NCBI GenBank assembly: GCA_947685225.1
Contig: CANTUV010000077.1
Coordinates: 1,190,501 to 1,254,500 of the forward strand
DNA length: 64,000 nucleotides
Direction of reading: 5' to 3'
Source: Garcia nutans
Lineage: Eukaryota; Streptophyta; Magnoliopsida; Malpighiales; Euphorbiaceae
Shown piece by piece: positions 37,436 to 48,722 of the stretch. A model generated the notes under the pieces. It was not told the origin of the DNA, made no database searches, and saw only the letters and a program-made list of their open reading frames with translations. The position numbers and the translations under genes are program-made. Numbering within the stretch: the first letter of the stretch is position 1; every line of letters starts with the position of its first letter.

Positions 37436-39200
37436 AGTATTAATTTATTATATAATTTAGTTATATATTAGTATATGGTACATATATAATAATATATAAC
37501 TAGAAAAATTATACAAATAGTATAAAAAAGAAATTTAATTTCAAATTTGTCTAAAAAATAAATATTATAAATAATATAAATAGTATTAAAAAACAAAAAA
37601 TAAATACACAAAAAAATAAAAATAAAAAAGATAAAAATCACAAAAATTGGACAAAAAAATAATTACATAAAATATAATTTAAAATTATTTAACATAAGTT
37701 ATGTTTTAATTTAATTAATTAATTATTTTTAATTATATAAAATTTTTAAAATATAATTGAAAGAGTAGTTGCAACTTTAAACACATTAAATGATACTAAA
37801 TGATAAAAAAAAAATTTGATAGTAAATGATAAAAAATTATATTAAACATAGCAAAGACAATGACTCCATATTCACTAGACCACCCACCGCATTTTTATTA
37901 TTTAAAAAGTTTCGTTACGAAATTGAAATTTTTTTAATGTTCCGTTTTTTTTTAATTTATTTTTTAGATTATTTTTATAATTATCTATATTTTTTTAATC
38001 AATTCCTAATCTTAAAATTTCAAAAACATAATAAATTAGACATTGATTGAATAGAAGTTAAAATATCTATTAATTTTTAATGATATGATATTTTGTGGGA
38101 TTTACTATTTGAAAATTGTAAATATGATCATAAAATATTTTTAAATTTCGAATTAAATCTCAAAATTTTTATTTTGAATTATTATGAAAATATCTATATG
38201 TGATATTATTATTAATATTTTTAAATTAATATAAATATTTAAATCACCAACCACAATATTTAATAAAAAGAGATGAAAAAATTTAAAAGAGAAAATTGTA
38301 AAATATATTAAAATTTATTTATCTATTTATTTATTTATAATATTATTTTATTTATTTATTTATTTTATTTATATAAGTCATTAATATGTAAAATTTTTTA
38401 AAATTTATAGAAATTATAAATAGACTGATAATTCAATATTAATTACTTTATGTGAATAAATTAAATAAAAAATAATATTATAAATAAATAAATAATTGGG
38501 TAAATATATTTGATATATTTTACGTATTTTCTCTTTTATTTTTTTCTCTTTTTTATTGTTAAATATTATAGTTGGTGATCTAAATATTTATAAGAGTCTA
38601 AAAATATTTATAAGAATATAACATATATATATTTATAATAATTCATTATAAAAATTTTGTAAGTTCTATACGAGATCTGAAATTACTTTCGAATCATATT
38701 TAATTTTACTGTTTAAAATTTTTAAATAATTAATTCTATAAAATGTCACGTCATTAAAACTTAATGACATTTTGATTTTCGTTAAGTTAAAGTCCAATTT
38801 ATTATGTTTTTAAAAGTTCAAGGTCACGAATAAAAAAAAATACTAGAGTTCAATGTAAGATACTCCAAACAGTTTATGATCATTTTTATACCTTTTCCCT
38901 TAAAAAAAGAAAATGATATAAAATATTATTTTTTCTATCAAAATTTAATTTTTATTGTAATTTCATTTCATTTCACATTGTTTAAGTTATAAAAATAAAA
39001 TTTTATGATACATGTTAAATATATAAAAAACATATTGAATATATACTCAATCATATTTTTATAATTTTTCATTTAATATAATTGTAATTTTTTTATTTAT
39101 ATATTATATTTATATTTTTTTTTCCTTTTTATGTTGTTTTTATAAATTTCTAAAAAACAAAGAAAATATACATAAGATTAGCAATAAGTAAAGAATATTA
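37436..39200. other. AT-rich intergenic sequence
   Basis: Extremely AT-rich, with no gene or clear element. Short ORFs here are low complexity. Confidence 0.6.
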
Positions 39201-39209
39201 TTTTACGCT

Positions 39210-40411
39210 ATGTTAAAGAGTGTTTAACTTAGCTTATAGTATGTTGAAATGAGTTTATAAGCAAAAAAAAATTAAGTCAACACGTTTATTTTATTTAACT
39301 AATTTTATGAGCATAAACCTAAGTCATAAGTTAAAAAAAATAAATTTGAAAAATAGTATATTATATTGATATTTGTAAATACTTGGCTTGCAAAATAAGT
39401 TTGATTAAATAATTTATTATATTGTCATTATCTATTTTAATAAATATTTTTTATAATATAACTTTATATTTTTTTAGTCATTTCAATAGTAAATGTATTT
39501 ATAAATTATTTTTTTCTAAATATATTATGTGTTTATCAGTCACTTATAAATATCAAAACAAATATGAACCTACTTAAAATCTTAAAAATTTATAAGCCAA
39601 AATTAATTTATAAATACTTGGTACTTATAAAATAATTTTTATAAGTTAGACCAAGCACCCTCCTAATATAAAGACAAAAAAAAATCTAAGTTAATAGAGA
39701 AAACAGTGAATCTTAAAATTTTTAAGTGTCGTGATTAAAATATTTAAATGTAAGTTATAACAAAAATTAAATGTAATAAAATAAAATTCAAAAAATAGAA
39801 AAATTAAGTGCATATATTAATAAAAAAAGGTTTAAATATATAAATAAAAATAAAATTTTAAAAATTTTGAAGATGCCAGCATATATATATACACTTTTTT
39901 TAAATATATAAAACATAAAATTAAAGAATTTGAGGGAGCTTATAAATATCAGTCACTTGCAAATATGAGTCGCTTATAAATATCAAAAAATAAACAGAGA
40001 ACTGCTTAAAATTTTAAATATTTATAAGCTAAAATTAACTTATAAATGTTTAGTACTTATAAGTTAATTTTTATAAATTAGGCTAAACACCCTTTTATTA
40101 CGAAGACAAAAAAAATAATCTAACTTGAAATAAAAAATAGTAAATATTAAAATTTCTAGGTATCGCGATAAAAATATTTATATATAAATTATAATGAAAA
40201 GTACATATAATAAAATAAAATTCAAAATATGAAAAAATTAAGTGTATATTTTATTAAAAGTAGGTTTAAATATATAATTAAAAATAAAATTTTAAAAATT
40301 TTGAAGAGGCCAACATATATACATATATATGTAAATATATATATATATATATTCTTTTTTTTTTAAATATATAAAACGTAAAATTAAAGAATTTGAGGGA
40401 GCTTCTAGTTT
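39210..40411. repeat. Tandemly duplicated ~430 bp segment, probably a decayed hAT-like MITE
   Basis: 39530-39945 and 39960-40411 align. Both have AAATATCAAAA, CTTATAA(A/G)...TTTTATAA(G/A)TTAG(A/G)C, CACCCT, AAGACAAAAAAAA, TTTTAAAAATTTTGAAGA and AAATTAAAGAATTTGAGGGAGCTT. Within them, GTTAGACCAAGCACCCTCC and AATTAGGCTAAACACCCTT read in reverse as the AGGGTG(C/T)TTGG(T/C)CTAA termini common to plant hAT-type MITEs. A possible opposite end lies near 39220 (GAGTGTTTAACTTAGCTTATA). Confidence 0.6.
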
Positions 40412-40790
40412 CATTGAGATATGGTCCCTTAATTAGGCATTACCCAATCTCAATTTGATAATGAATTGTATTTGAATTACTTAAAATTTATTAAATTATT
40501 AATTTTAAACATGATTTTTAAAACTTTTTATTAAAAAATGATAAAAAAAAATTAAAAACTAAACAAATTTAAAGTCAATGTTAAACAAATTACTAAATTC
40601 CTATAATCACTCTTTTTATCTGAACATGTATCAAAATCAAGGTTAATATTCATTTCAAATTCAATTAACACTATTCAAATAATATTATGAGAATGTGCAG
40701 AAATTCATTAAAGTATATTTTTTTAAAATATAAATGTTAAATTTATAAGATTTGTGCATGTTTGCATACATTGAATTGGTGATAATATAT

Positions 40791-41684
40791 ACTCTTTCTA
40801 TTTCAATTTAAATGTTATTTTAGAAGATTTCACTTATATTAAAAAACTAACTAGAGTTACAATTTATCCTTAACTAATAGTCTCTTCAATATTTATATTC
40901 TACTAACTTTCTCACTTATTAATAATAGCTAGGACTATAAATGAGCCAAGTTATCCGAGCTCGGCTTAGATCTCAGCTCGATAAAAACTTATTTAGACTC
41001 AAGTTCAAACTGCTTATTTGTTGAATGAGTCAAGCTAAAGCTAAGAAATACTGAATTTTTTAGCTGGCAAGTTAACTCATTTAAAAAACTCGTAAGTTAA
41101 GCTCATTTATTATGTTAGATTAAAAATATATATAATTTTATTTATATATATTAAATTATATATATATATGAATATATTATTTTTTTACTAATTTAATTTA
41201 TATAATTTATTAATATATAGTATATATGATAAATAAATTAAATAATATAAAATATAAAATAACTTAGTAATTTATAATAAAATATAAAACTATAGTAATA
41301 CAATATTTTATTTTTATTAATATATAATTATATTGTTCATCTTTTATAAAAATAATAATGTTAGCATATCTTTTATAAAAATATAAAAAATAAAATAAAT
41401 TAATTAGACTTATTAAACTTATTCAAATCAATCTAGAGGTACATGATATATAAACTAACTTGATATAAGTTCAGGCTCAAATTCCAACTAGATATTTTAT
41501 AAAGAGCCCAGTTTGAGCTTTTCAAAACTCAACTCAATTACAATCCTAATAACATCATTAAATATAAAAGGCAAATTAGTAAATAATGTTAAAATTTTAT
41601 CTTTATATTATTAAACGTTAAATATTTTAAAATAAAATTAAAACTCTAAAATGATATCTAAATTGAAACGAAAAGAGTAATAAA
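40791..41684. mobile_element. Degraded TIR element (~0.9 kb)
   Basis: The left end TACTCTTTCTATTTCAATTTA followed by AATGTTATTTTAGA is the inverted partner, with several mismatches over about 40 bp, of the right end that closes with AATTGAAACGAAAAGAGTA at 41684. The interior has a GAGC/AGCTCG-rich stretch (40935-41100) and no coding frame. Confidence 0.6.
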
Positions 41685-42706
41685 CAACTTATATGAATAT
41701 AGATTTATCATTTATCTAATATGTGCCCTTAAGACACATATTAAGGAGCATTAAATGCTCTTTTTTTTTTTATTGAATTGTTGTATACATTTAATACTCT
41801 TTAACATGCCTTGATGACACGTGCTGGATAAATCCTAAAAATATACTTCTTTCATTTTATTTTAATGTCGTATAAGAATAATATGCACATACCAATAAAA
41901 TAATTAGTCATTATAAATTTTATAAAAATTTTATTATAATTTACCTAAATATCTTTTTATATTTTTCTTAATATTTATTCTCTTTTATTAATTAATATGG
42001 ATAATATTAAAATTTTTTAATTAATACTTTCTTGAATTTTAAAAAGCAAAACTTAAAATGAAATAAAAAAATTTTCCTTACACGTGTAACGGAGGGAATA
42101 TGTATTAAAAAAAGTGTAATTAATGATGTTAATTAATGTTTGACAAGGGATTAATTTCATTAATTTTTCCATTTATAATTTAATTTATCTCATTAAATTC
42201 TCAACTAAAATTTTTTCTATAAAAACATATTTGGTCTCATTTTTGAAAAAAAAATGTAAAATTTGTATAGTATCATATAAAGCTATATGTTATTTTTCAA
42301 CCATTCAATATTCTTTAATATATAGATTGGAGACTAATTTAGATTCACATCGGCTAGACCCATTAAAGAGTAAAATACTTTCTCTTAAATTTTAGAGATA
42401 TTCCATATATAAAGAGCAAACTTGAAACTTTTGATTAAGGGAGAAAAAATATTTATAATCTTATCTAATTTAATCTTATCTAATTTAATTATTTTTTAAT
42501 ATGAAATATTTTTTTTTGGAGAGGTTTGATATGAAATATATAAAGCCATATTTTTGTACATCCAAAACAAAAGTAAAAGTATTTTTTATACGTATATTCA
42601 TATAATCAATATTATTAGATATTATAATTTTTTTATTAGGCAGTATTAAAAATTTTATATTAAAAAGAAAACTCATAATAAATTTAAAAATAAAAGAAAA
42701 TTATTA
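41685..42706. other. AT-rich intergenic sequence with a possible MITE relic
   Basis: ACTTCTTTCATTTTATTTTAA (about 41847) and AACGGAGGGAATA (about 42090) could be worn inverted ends of another CTCCCTCCGTT-type MITE of about 250 bp. The match is weak. Otherwise nothing is seen. Confidence 0.3.
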
Positions 42707-42715
42707 ATGAAGACA

Positions 42716-44053
42716 AGACCAAAAGATTTAATTAAACATCTTAACTATGGTTATGATAGCAATTAGATATCTAACCTTTTTTTTGGACCATCTAGACATT
42801 TTTTTTATTAAATTTGAATCAAATAAATGCTTCCGATAACACCAATTCGATTTGTCGTTAAAAAAATGCTTTGTTTGCAACTAAACATATATATATGCCA
42901 AATACTCAATTAAATAATTCAATTATGGTTCTAGTAGCAACTAGATACCTAAAGTTTTTTTTTAAACTATTCAAATACTTTTTTTTGTTAACTCTTATTT
43001 TTTTAGAATTTTTTTAAAGAAACATGGAAATTAAAATTTATTATTTAGTTAGAAAAATCATTTATTTAGAAATTTAAAAAAATCTATATTTATTAGTTAA
43101 CTGTTGAGTTTTAGAAAAATTTTAATTATTTTCCAAACATCAAGTCTTAAAAAATATTAGAGTTTTATTTCTTATTTTGATTGAAATTGCTTTTTTATTT
43201 TTATTTTTCGTACTCTAATATTTTTATTTGATAAAATATTTTTTTATACTTTAAAATTTGATAATATTTTTAGATTGATTTTATAATAATTTAATTTTTT
43301 ATTTAAAAATATTATTTAATTATGATTTTATTTTTAGTTTGAAAAAACATAAATATTTAGATTATGAAATATTTAAATAATTATATTTTGGTATAAAATT
43401 ATTTTAAAAAGAAAACTATTCAAATATTATATAAAAATAAAAATTAGAATATTGAAAAGAAGATTAAGTAAATATTTTTCTAATTTTTTAATTTTCCATT
43501 TGAAAAATAATTAGAAAATAATAATTAAAACTAAAAAAACAAAAATAAAAATTTTAAAAATGAGAATAAAAATATTTTTTTACAACTAAATAGCTTCTAA
43601 TTAATTCTTTAAATTTTATATAATTTAAAAGATTTTTACTACTATATTATATTTAAATAATAATTATTGATTTTAATAATTTTAAAGTCATTTAAATTTA
43701 TTAGAATTTTAATTTAATATTAACATATATATTTATTTTAATTATCTTTTTCATAATAAAATTAAATTGAATTTAAGTGTCTGAATGATTAGAAAAAATT
43801 AGGTGTCTATTTGCTACTAAAACTATAATTATTATGTTTAATTAAATTTTTAGCTTATATATAAATTTGGGACCAGGAGCTATATGAAGTCATAATTGCC
43901 AATAAAATATTTTTTAATGGCAAATTGAGCTTCCGTTAATAAAAATATTTATTTGATTCAAATTTTAAAAAAAATATCACGATGGTTTAAAAAAAATTAA
44001 ATATCTAATTGCCACTATGACCATAGTTGACATGCTTAATTGTACTTTTGAGC
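42716..44053. mobile_element. Mutator-like element with long terminal inverted repeats
   Basis: A perfect 9-bp duplication ATGAAGACA flanks the element (42707-42715, 44054-44062), the hallmark of Mutator superfamily insertion. The ends are inverted over about 280-300 bp. The left arm (TTAACTATGGTTATGATAGC, then CAATTAGATAT, TTTGAATCAAATAAAT, GTTAAAAAAATGCTTTG) is matched in reverse by the right arm (43760-44045). Each arm itself contains two related halves with the A(C/A)TATGGTT(A/C)T core. The 0.75-kb centre is AT-rich and non-coding, so it is non-autonomous. Confidence 0.88.
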
Positions 44054-44062
44054 ATGAAGACA

Positions 44063-44270
44063 ATTATTATTTTCTGTTGTGCAATAACTATTGTTAATGA
44101 AGCATATAACACCAATTTGATGAAAAATCTTTGTAATAACTCACTTTTATGTATTTTAATTGTAATAATTAGGGATTTTTAAGTCACTAATTTGCGTGTT
44201 TATTAACTTAAAAATTTATTCACCTTAAAAACGACTAATTATTTTTTAATTTCAATCATCTTCGGCTAGA

Positions 44271-44307
<37 letters not shown>

Positions 44308-45359
44308 AGAATCAATATATAAAACATTTACAATAAAATTAAGAAGAAAATTCCAATAACAATTATTTAATTTATTTAGGGTGTGTTTGCTTAGATTATA
44401 GATTTTTAGTTTTTATTTTCTTAAAAACAAAAAAAATATTTTCAGTTTTTGTTTTATATTTTTTAAAAATCCATTTTATATTTTTTTAAAATTATATCAT
44501 ATGATTAAAATTTTGTAATTATTAAAGTAAAGAAATATTTTTTTTTAAAAATAACTTTTACACTAAAAAAAGATTTTTATTAACATAAAATATCTTATAT
44601 TAAAAAAATATTTTTATTGATATAAAATATCTTCTTAAAATCAAAACTCTCAAAATAATATTTTATAAATTTTATATTTAACATAAAAATAATTTTTATT
44701 TAATTAGAAGAATTTAAAATTTAATGATATTAGTGAATACATTTAATTTTTTTTCAAAAAACAATAAAACAAAAAAATAGAAATCATCTCAAACACGTAA
44801 TCTTAATATTTACCTTCAGCTAGAAAATGATTTCATTTAGTTTATAAAATTCAATAAGTTTAGTTTTATAATACTGTAATTTATTAATTCACCAAGCTAT
44901 ATAAGTTCTTTTTTTTTAAATCACGAAGCTATATAAAGAAAATTAAGTTATTAAATCAGGAAATTATTATAAAAAATAACTAAAGATATGACAAAATCAT
45001 TTGATTGTGAAATTTATCAATGAAACAGTTGAAATATTTATTTTATAAGGAAATTTGAATAACTTTTTGGCGCAACAAAAATGAGAAGTTGCTAGCTTGC
45101 CATAGAAAATATGTGTCCTTTTGCCGTGGTCAAAAAAATCTGCATGGGCTGCCTACCTGCTCTGCCCGATAAATTTGCAAGTAGGAATGTTAAGTAGACT
45201 ATCAAATAATTGGTTTTTTCTTTAACAATTTTGACTTTTCTATTCATTTTTTTTTAATTTATAAGATATATATCCTCCACCCCAAAAATTATATAATATA
45301 ATAATTATTTCAACTAAATGTTTTGATTAGAATAATAAATTAATTAAATAATTATATAT
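44063..45359. other. AT-rich intergenic sequence upstream of GAT1
   Basis: Contains a TA microsatellite at 44273-44305. A possible MITE lies at about 44384-44800, whose ends GGTGTGTTTGCTTAGATTATA and ATCTCAAACACGTAATC are loosely inverted. No gene is seen. Confidence 0.4.
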
Positions 45360-45361
45360 AT

Positions 45362-45897
45362 TTATAAAGAGAAATTATGAAATACATCAAAAAAAATTTA
45401 TAATATATTTTAAAAAAATATTAAAATATATAGTTATTTAATTTATTTATTATTTCAATTAGAATGCTTCCTTTGAATAATTATTGTAGCATATAATTTC
45501 TCTCTTTCTCTCTCTCTATATATATATTTTATTTTTAAAGCTCGACCCCTGAAATACGGTTTTTATGGGGATCGAACCTCTGCACTCTCAATTAAGAGTA
45601 ACAACAGGTGGCCAGCTGAGCTACCCCAGCTGATTCTCTCTATATATATTTATATGTATGTATGCATATATGTATATATGTAAGTAGTCATTTGTCATAG
45701 TGAGTTTTTTAATAATTGGGTTAAGTGTACTCTCAAATAATTGGGAGAAATTATTTGTTAGGAGAAATTATAGTGTCTATCAAATAAATTTTATGATATA
45801 TTTTTTTAAAAAATTAATATATGTAATTATTTAATTTATTTGTTATTTCAACTACGATGACTAGTTTGAATAATGATTGCAGTATATAATTTCTCCT

Positions 45898-45929
<32 letters not shown>

Positions 45930-45985
45930 CTCAATATATATATCTATAATTAGTCATTTGTTATAGTAAGCAACTCTTCTTTTTC
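45362..45985. repeat. Direct duplication (offset ~395 bp) in the GAT1 upstream region
   Basis: 45365-45510 and 45760-45930 align: GAGAAATTAT, then ATTTAATTTATTT(A/G)TTATTTCAA, GAAT or GACTAG, TTTGAATAAT(T/G)ATTG(T/C)AG(C/T)ATATAATTTCTC and a CT-rich run, followed by TAGTCATTTGT(C/T)ATAGT(G/A)AG in both. The SINE at 45528-45632 accounts for the extra length of the first copy. The second copy ends within about 110 bp of the GAT1 start codon. Confidence 0.75.
45528..45632 (-). mobile_element. tRNA-derived SINE
   Basis: On the minus strand a tRNA-like head GCTGGGGTAGCTCAGCTGG contains a box A (TAGCTCAGCTGG), followed about 35 bases on by box B GGTTCGATCCCC. A short body and an A-rich tail follow. 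These are the RNA polymerase III internal promoter boxes. TCTCTCTATATATAT flanks both sides as a likely target duplication, though it is low complexity. It could also be a tRNA pseudogene. Confidence 0.7.
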
Positions 45986-46095
45986 TATGCTTTTTCTATT
46001 CTTCAAATTAGAATAGAGAAGAAAGAAAGAGAAAGAAAACATCCTTCAACTTCTTAAAGTAGTGGAGAGAAGAGATAAAAAGAAGATAGAAAGAG

Positions 46096-48661
46096 ATGAA
46101 AACTATGGAGAATACTAACAGTAGCAGCCGCAGCAGCAACAACAGCAACAATAATAATAGTAATAATAAGGTTTCACAGCAAGAAGCTCTCAGTGTTCAC
46201 AAGGAACTTGATGCTGGTGCCCTTTTTGTTCTCAAATCCAAAGGTATATTTTGCATATATATATATATATATATATATTCTTATATTTCGTAATACAAAA
46301 ATAATCCAACTCAGATAATTTTTTTAAAAATTATGTTTGATCACAAATATTCAATGGTCCGATCCTTCCCCGGACCCATTGGATCTTTGTAATCAAACAT
46401 AATCTTTGTGGAAACGGCCTCTTGCAATTAATTGCAAGGGAATGCCACGTACAAAGACTCAATGGGTCCAACTCTTTTTCGAACTTCGCTCATTGCGGGA
46501 GCATTCGTATACTGGACTGTCCTTTTTTTATGTTTGATCACGTACTTTCTTTTTTTTGAATTATGTGGTATTTTTAATTTTTGTTTAAATACTATTTTTG
46601 TTTAATTCAACAGGCCAGCCACTCTTTCTTTTTCAAATTTGAATTGTATTTTAATAAAAATAAAATGAATTAATTTTTAATTTTATTATTGTTTGTAAAT
46701 TCAAAAATAAAAATAAATGAATTAATTATATTTTAATAAAATATGATTTTATTGACGTGGTTCTTTTTTTATTATTAATATGTGAGAGAGAAGCATCGCT
46801 TCTGAAGTTCATTATTCAATAAAATATATATTTATTATTAAATTATTTTACAATCTGTTAATTGTAATTAATAAATATTTTTTAAATTTGTAGGATCATG
46901 GCTACATTGTGGATATCATTTAACAACATCAATAGTAGCTCCACCACTTCTAAGCTTGCCTTATGCATTCAGATTTCTTGGATGGGGTTATGGAATTTCA
47001 AGTCTTGTGATTGGAGCTTTGGTCACTTTCTATTCCTATAATTTGTTATCTTTGGTTCTTGAACATCATGCTCATTTGGGCAATCGCCAACTTCGTTTTA
47101 GAGACATGGCTAATCAAATTTTAGGTAATTATAATTATACCTTTTTAATTCTCCTTTTTTTTTTATTTTTGTCTTATTTGCTTCTTTATTTTTCATTATG
47201 TAAATTATAGAATTTTGTATGTAAAAAATAAATTTTTTAATAGGTGTCTTGAGAGTACATGTGTTAAATAGTAATAAATGTTCTAATTTATATTGAAATA
47301 TATTTCATTTTTATTTAGAATTTGTTTCAATCATTTTATAAATTTATACAATTTTCTCATCAACTACTTTAAAAAAATGAAAATGAAATGTATCCCAATA
47401 ATAATTAGAGTATTTATTATTTTTAACTTATACTCTCCTAGCACATTTTACATTTTTTGAAAAATTCTTCTTTAAATACATTAGAATTTTTAATTTTAAA
47501 ATATTACTCCATCCGCTCATAAATATAATTAAGTTACTTAAATTAGAGTAATAAATTAAATAACTATCATTTTATAAAAATTAAGATTATTTTTTAACCT
47601 TTATTCTAAATTTATCTTTCTATAATTAAAAAAAATTAACTTTAAAACTTTAATCTTTTCAAATTTTTATAATTTTCAATAAGTAATAAATTAAAGGGGA
47701 AGGATAACTTAGTAAAATTATTATATAAAATATATTATTATACTATTTTTTTAACACTTGTGCAAAAACCTTGAGTGATATATATCTGTGAATAGAGAAA
47801 GTAACAAATAAAAAGTATTTTAAAATTTATTGACATATATATATATATTAATTAATTGGTTGATCATAAATATTAATATTATTTAATATATAAGATCTAA
47901 TATTAATTAAATGAATATATGTTTAGTTGGTTGATGTCATTTGTGTTAGACTTTTCATTATTAATAAATAGGGTTTTTGAATTAGGTTGGAATTTTCAAA
48001 TCAAAGATTTATGCAAGAATTTAAAAGAGAATTCTTCCTAATCTAAATTGCAATTGATTTTTGCTTCTTTATTGCAAATACCTAACTTTTTTTTTTGTAA
48101 AAAAATTCTTGCTTTCTTTATTGCAAATAAGAAATACTCCTTTCGTTTTACTTCAACTATTATGTAAGAAAATTTTTTTAGTTCCATTTCAATTGTCTAG
48201 AAAAAATTTTTAGTTCCACTTCAATTGTCACTTTTATAAATGTAAGGTAGTATTAATTATAAAGTTTTAAATTTATCTTTATAAGATAAAATTAGTAATT
48301 AATATGAGAAAATAGTTGAAATGAGTAATTAAATAATATATTATAAAATTTTTATAAAATTTATAATTATTAATGATTATATTAGTATGTGTAATTATTT
48401 TTAGAAGTACAATTAAAATAAAACTGAGTGAATTATTTTTTTTTTCAAATATACAACAATTATTAAACCCTTGTTCCACCTTACACAAACACAATATCAC
48501 ATTAAATGTCCTTTTTGGTACACTTGTACATCCATTTATTCAATTTGAGTGCTCTTGATATGAATAGCCAATTAGGTATTTGTGGTAGAAATTATAAACA
48601 CAATGTCCTAGAGGAACACTTCATCTAGTTGCTTAAATTACTTAAATTATTTTTGATAGAC

Positions 48662-48722
<61 letters not shown>

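Noticed and set aside
45528..45632. Functional tRNA gene
   Set aside because: Box A and box B are present, but the body cannot form a full cloverleaf with matching acceptor stem, and an A-rich tail and flanking repeats fit a SINE better.
47506..47706. Possible MITE starting ACTCCATCCGCTCATAAATA in GAT1 intron 2
   Set aside because: One end looks like a CTCCCTCCG-type terminus, but the proposed opposite end (AAGGGGAAGGATA) does not pair convincingly.
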